NCBI GenBank assembly: GCA_009731375.1
Contig: BJOX01000085.1
Span: forward strand, 769,098-833,097
Direction of reading: 5' to 3'
Source of the DNA: Paulinella micropora
Lineage: Eukaryota > Cercozoa > Imbricatea > Euglyphida
DNA length: 64,000 nucleotides
Position 1 is the stretch's first letter; the number at the start of each line of letters is the position of its first letter. Under the pieces are notes generated by a model. It was not told the DNA's origin, did no database searches, and saw nothing but the letters and a program-made list of their open reading frames with translations. The translations under genes were made by a program, and so were the position numbers. This document shows, in pieces, positions 60,723-64,000 of this stretch.

Positions 60723-60999
60723 ATCTATCTATCTATCTATCTATCTATATGTATACACACACACATATATATATGTATATATATAATATAATCTATATAT
60801 ATATATATAGAGAGAGAGAGAGGAAAGAGAGGAAAGAGAAAGCAAGGCAAGAAAGGAAAGAAAGGTAAGAAAGGAAAGAAAGGAAAGAAAAGAAGAAAGA
60901 AAGAAAGAAAGAAAGGAAGGATGGAAGGAAGGATGGAAGGAAGGAAGGAAGGAAGGAAGAGAAAAAGAAAGAAAGAAAGAAAGAAAGAAAGAAACGGAC
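58781..60999. other. Mixed GA/GT repeats, gaps and undecided GC-rich stretches
   Basis: GA repeat at 59050-59110 and 59310-59398, gap 59399-59769, GA again to 59818. 59820-60120 is purine-rich (+) with a long open - frame (GLLGMFFASLASVFFVHSLP…) that may or may not be coding. 60166-60175 is N. 60245-60360 is GT repeat. 60400-60560 is unique and GC-rich to AT-rich. 60560-60760 is ACAT/ATCT and 60805-60990 GAAA repeat. Confidence 0.7.
59182..59285 (-). CDS. Candidate upstream exon with GTGAGT donor
   Basis: A GC-rich block, unlike the repeats around it, ending at an exact consensus donor GTGAGT (sense). One frame exits in phase 2, matching the entry phase of the next candidate. Reading frame not certain. 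Confidence 0.35.
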
Positions 61000-61086
61000 A
61001 AGCCGAGAGAAGGAGAGTGTGAGAATCAGGGGTGTGGCAGCGAGACCGTGCTCGGTGAGGAGTTGGTAGTCCAGAGCGGACATCAC
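61000..61086 (-). CDS. Candidate first exon (MSALDYQLLTEHG…)
   Basis: ATG at about 61086 opens MSALDYQLLTEHGLAATPLI, followed by LTLSFSRL and a possible GT. It is the only protein-like stretch near the start of the - strand gene. No homology recognised. 61090-61315, upstream of it, has four degenerate copies of a 45-60 bp unit (gctcaattgcttgcgggtta), resembling the echo arrays elsewhere. Confidence 0.35.
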
Positions 61087-61329
61087 CCCCCTGAGGGCTC
61101 AATCTTGCTCAGTGGCTTGCGGGTTCAGTTAACGCCTGCTGTGCTCAATGGTGCTCAATTGCTTACGGGGTCAGGCCTGGCCTGCAGTGGCCTCTGGCTC
61201 GATGTTGTTGCTCAATTGCTTTTGCGGGTTAGGCCTGCACTGACTCCTTGCTCAATCTTGTTCAATGGCTTGCAGGGGGTAGGCCTGCAGTGAATCTCCT
61301 CACTCGCCTCGGGAAGCTGCTCCTATATA

Positions 61330-61546
61330 CCTAGAAAACAAATAGATGGTTGGATATGTATGTAGATAGGTAGGTAGAGAGAAAGATAGATAGATCACTT
61401 CATCGGACAGCTGCTTGACTTGAGAACCAACACAACTAGATAAACAGATAGATGGTTGGGTAGATAGGTAGATGGTAGGTAGAAAGATAGAGGTAGATAG
61501 GTAGAAATTGAGATAGGGAAATAGGGAGATAAGGAGATAAGGAGAT

Positions 61547-61593
<47 letters not shown>

Positions 61594-61701
61594 GATAGAT
61601 AAGATAGATAAGATAGATAAGATAGATAAGATAGATAAGATATATAGGATAGATCAGATAGATCAGATAGATCAGATAGATAGGATAGATAGGATAGATA
61701 G

Positions 61702-61744
<43 letters not shown>

Positions 61745-61806
61745 TAGATAGATAGATAGATTAGATAGATGGATGGATGGATGGATGGATGGATGGATAG
61801 ACAGAC

Positions 61807-61881
<75 letters not shown>

Positions 61882-62210
61882 AGATAAGATAAGATAAGAT
61901 AAGATAAGATAAAGATAAAGATAAAGATAAGATAAGATAAGATAAGATAAGAGATAAGACAAGATAAGATAAGATAAGATAAGATAACATAAGGTAAGGT
62001 AAGGTAAGGTAAGGTAAAGTAAGGTAAGGTAAGGTAAGGTAAGGTATGGTAAGGTAAGGTATGGTAAGGTAAGGTAAGATAAGGTAAGGTAAGGTAAGAT
62101 AAGATAAGATAAGATAAGATAAGATAAGATAAGATTAGGTATTAGTCAAGATCAGATTAGATAAGACAAGACAAGACAAGACAAGACAAGACAAGACAAG
62201 ATAAGACAAG
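61330..62210. repeat. GATA, GATAA, GGTAA and ACAAG repeat series
   Basis: GATA/GGTA (61360-61570), GATAA-type (61590-61980), GGTAA (61985-62095), GATAA, then ACAAG (62165-62210): a smooth series of related purine-rich units, as expected of stepwise mutation and re-expansion. Confidence 0.9.
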
Positions 62211-62385
62211 GGCAGAAATGCACCAATGGTTGCTCGCGAAACAGCATTTTGCCTCGGTCAAGATATTTGCACCGACTCGCCTCCGGCTCGTCTGAGCAAC
62301 TTGTCCTGACCTCACCCAAATATTTGCTATTTCCAGCCCGCTACCAGCTATATTTAGTTAGTTAGTTAGCTACTTAGTTAGCTAC

Positions 62386-62420
<35 letters not shown>

Positions 62421-62614
62421 AGTTATTCTAAATAACCAACTAACTACATAACTAAATATAGCTGGTACTGTAGCGGGCTGGAAATAGCAAATATTTGGGT
62501 GAGGTCAGGACAAGTTGCTCAGACGAGCCGGAGGCGAGTCGGTGCAAATGTCTTGACCGAGACCAAATGCTGTTTCGCGAGCAATAATTGGTGCTTTTCT
62601 GCACGCTACGCTAT
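62211..62614. mobile_element. Foldback (palindromic) element
   Basis: Left arm 62211-62355 and right arm 62455-62614 are inverted copies about 145-160 bp long with few differences (GCAGAAATGCACCAAT … GCTGGAAATAGCAAATATTT). A TTAG-repeat loop of about 100 bp lies between them. No ORF and no clear target duplication. A foldback or MITE-type element; the superfamily is not identified. Confidence 0.7.
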
Positions 62615-62655
62615 TTTGAACAGTATTGCGTCGTGAAAAACTTAGTGAACGACGC

Positions 62656-62658
<3 letters not shown>

Positions 62659-62721
<63 letters not shown>

Positions 62722-62978
62722 TTTNNNNNNNNNNTATTTGTTTATTGTCTTACCTAGTTCAGATATTGAATTAGTTTCCGGTCGTTTGATATCATCTAAA
62801 TGCGATATTTCTCTGTATCTGAGCCAGCTTTGACATTGACTTAGTTTCTGGTTTGTTTTCTATGTCAAAATTGACATAGATATTATGAATTCTATGTTTC
62901 TGACTCGATATTTTCAATTTCTACGCTGCATTCAGACGGGATGTTGGTATTAAATAAATAAATAAATAAATAAACAAA

Positions 62979-63022
<44 letters not shown>

Positions 63023-63251
63023 AAAGAAATAAAGAAATGCAGAAATGAAGAAACAAAGAAATAAATAAAGAACATAAAGAAATAAATAAAGAACAGAAAG
63101 AAAGAAAGAAAGAAGGAAAAAAAAAAGAAAGAAAAGAAAAAAAGAAAGAAGTAAGTACATAGACAAATAAATGAATACATTCTACTGCAAGGAGGTTGCT
63201 GTATTTGGTGAAGAGAGAGTGGTAAAAGGTCTGTTGTTTGCTGTTGTTTGC

Positions 63252-63305
<54 letters not shown>

Positions 63306-63348
63306 GTTGTTGTTGTTGTTGTAGTTGTTGTTGTTGTTGTTTTTGTTG

Positions 63349-63421
<73 letters not shown>

Positions 63422-63530
63422 GTTATTATTATTGTTGTTGTTGTTATTGTTATTGTTGTTATTGTTGTTGTTGTTGTTGTTGTTGTTGTTATTATTATTG
63501 TTATTGCCATTATTATTATTATTACTATTA
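62659..63530. repeat. Poly-A, gap, AAAT and GTT/ATT repeats
   Basis: About 59 A residues ending at a 10-N gap (62725-62734); unique AT-rich sequence 62735-62950; AAAT then GAAA repeat to 63150; short unique stretch; GTT/ATT repeat from 63230. No gene seen. Confidence 0.88.
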
Positions 63531-63534
63531 TTTA

Positions 63535-63733
63535 CCATCTGGGCCCTGTCGCCAGTTCGATTTCCGTCGGTGCCACCAGTATTTTCATTGAACATACCGG
63601 TCCGTCTGGAAGTGTTGGAACTGCCCTTGCGGGGGTGTCATTAGAGCCTATCGTCAATTCTTCGTACTCCCCTCACGGGTGAGACGATGGAGGCGCATGT
63701 GCAGAAATGTATCAGCCATTGACAGAGAAGCAC
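63535..63733 (+). mobile_element. tRNA-derived SINE copy 5 (5' truncated)
   Basis: Starts at ACCATCTGGGCCCTG within the head, preceded by GTT/ATT repeat. Only one copy of the internal duplication. (ATT)n tail with a few GATT/CTATT variants follows to 63940. Confidence 0.75.
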
Positions 63734-63766
<33 letters not shown>

Positions 63767-63850
63767 GATTATTATTATTATTATGATTACTATTATGATT
63801 ATTATTATTATTACTATTATTATTACTATTATTATTACTATTATTATTAC

Positions 63851-63941
<91 letters not shown>

Positions 63942-64000
63942 TCGGTGGCCCCGATCATCAGGCGAGAGACTGACACGGGGGGGTGGAGGACCTCGAACAA
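63942..64000. repeat. Fourth copy of the 493-bp repeat (cut by window end)
   Basis: TCGGTGGCCCCGATCATCAG onward matches the other copies and runs off the window; preceded by (ATT)n. Confidence 0.8.

Overview
The window is nuclear DNA of a eukaryote. It has spliced genes with GT-AG introns, a Ty1/copia retrotransposon, non-LTR retrotransposon pieces, a Tc1/mariner element and tRNA-like SINEs. More than half of it is microsatellite (ATCT, ATGT, ATT, ACT, CTT, CT, GGT and TATTG units). The species cannot be named from sequence alone. The mix would suit a repeat-rich alga or other protist such as a chromerid, but that is a weak inference. Fifteen N gaps interrupt it, and many sit in or beside simple repeats.

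The main result is that the apparent repeat desert carries two genes whose exons are too short for ORF finding. On the + strand, 23 exons between 3673 and 39294 join, with codon phase kept at every junction, into a 502-codon reading frame (1509 nt with stop). It has the landmarks of the DUF711 family of unknown function. The 22 introns fill about 34 kb and are mostly microsatellite; several run from the GT donor straight into a repeat and out of it into the AG acceptor. On the - strand, at least nine phase-consistent exons between 57720 and 51468 encode an IMPACT/YigZ (UPF0029) protein, with possible further 5' exons up to about 61.1 kb.

Around nearly every exon of both genes lie degenerate partial copies of that exon together with its own splice site and adjoining intron (called 'exon echoes' here). 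Copies of the exon's 5' end lie mostly upstream of it and copies of its 3' end mostly downstream. Intron 3 carries at least 14 echoes of exon 3, exon 18 has one upstream and five downstream, and exon 14 has at least six upstream. Exon-edge duplication thus appears to be a general feature of this locus, and it is the strongest candidate for something undescribed.

Layout: 0.8-2.1 kb, decayed non-LTR reverse transcriptase (-). 3.7-39.3 kb, DUF711 gene (+), whose introns also hold tRNA-like SINEs, a 493-bp repeat, non-LTR 3' ends running into (ATCT)n, and a 1.33-kb Tc1/mariner element at 37.0-38.4 kb. 39.3-42.2 kb, ACT and CTT repeats. 42.18-51.25 kb, a structurally complete but frame-broken Ty1/copia element (-) with 198- and 205-bp LTRs. 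51.5-61.1 kb, the IMPACT-like gene (-). 61.3-64 kb, GATA/GATAA/GGTAA repeats, a foldback element and another SINE copy. A 1.18-kb segment holding DUF711 exon 16 is repeated on the two sides of a 10-N gap and is probably an assembly artefact.
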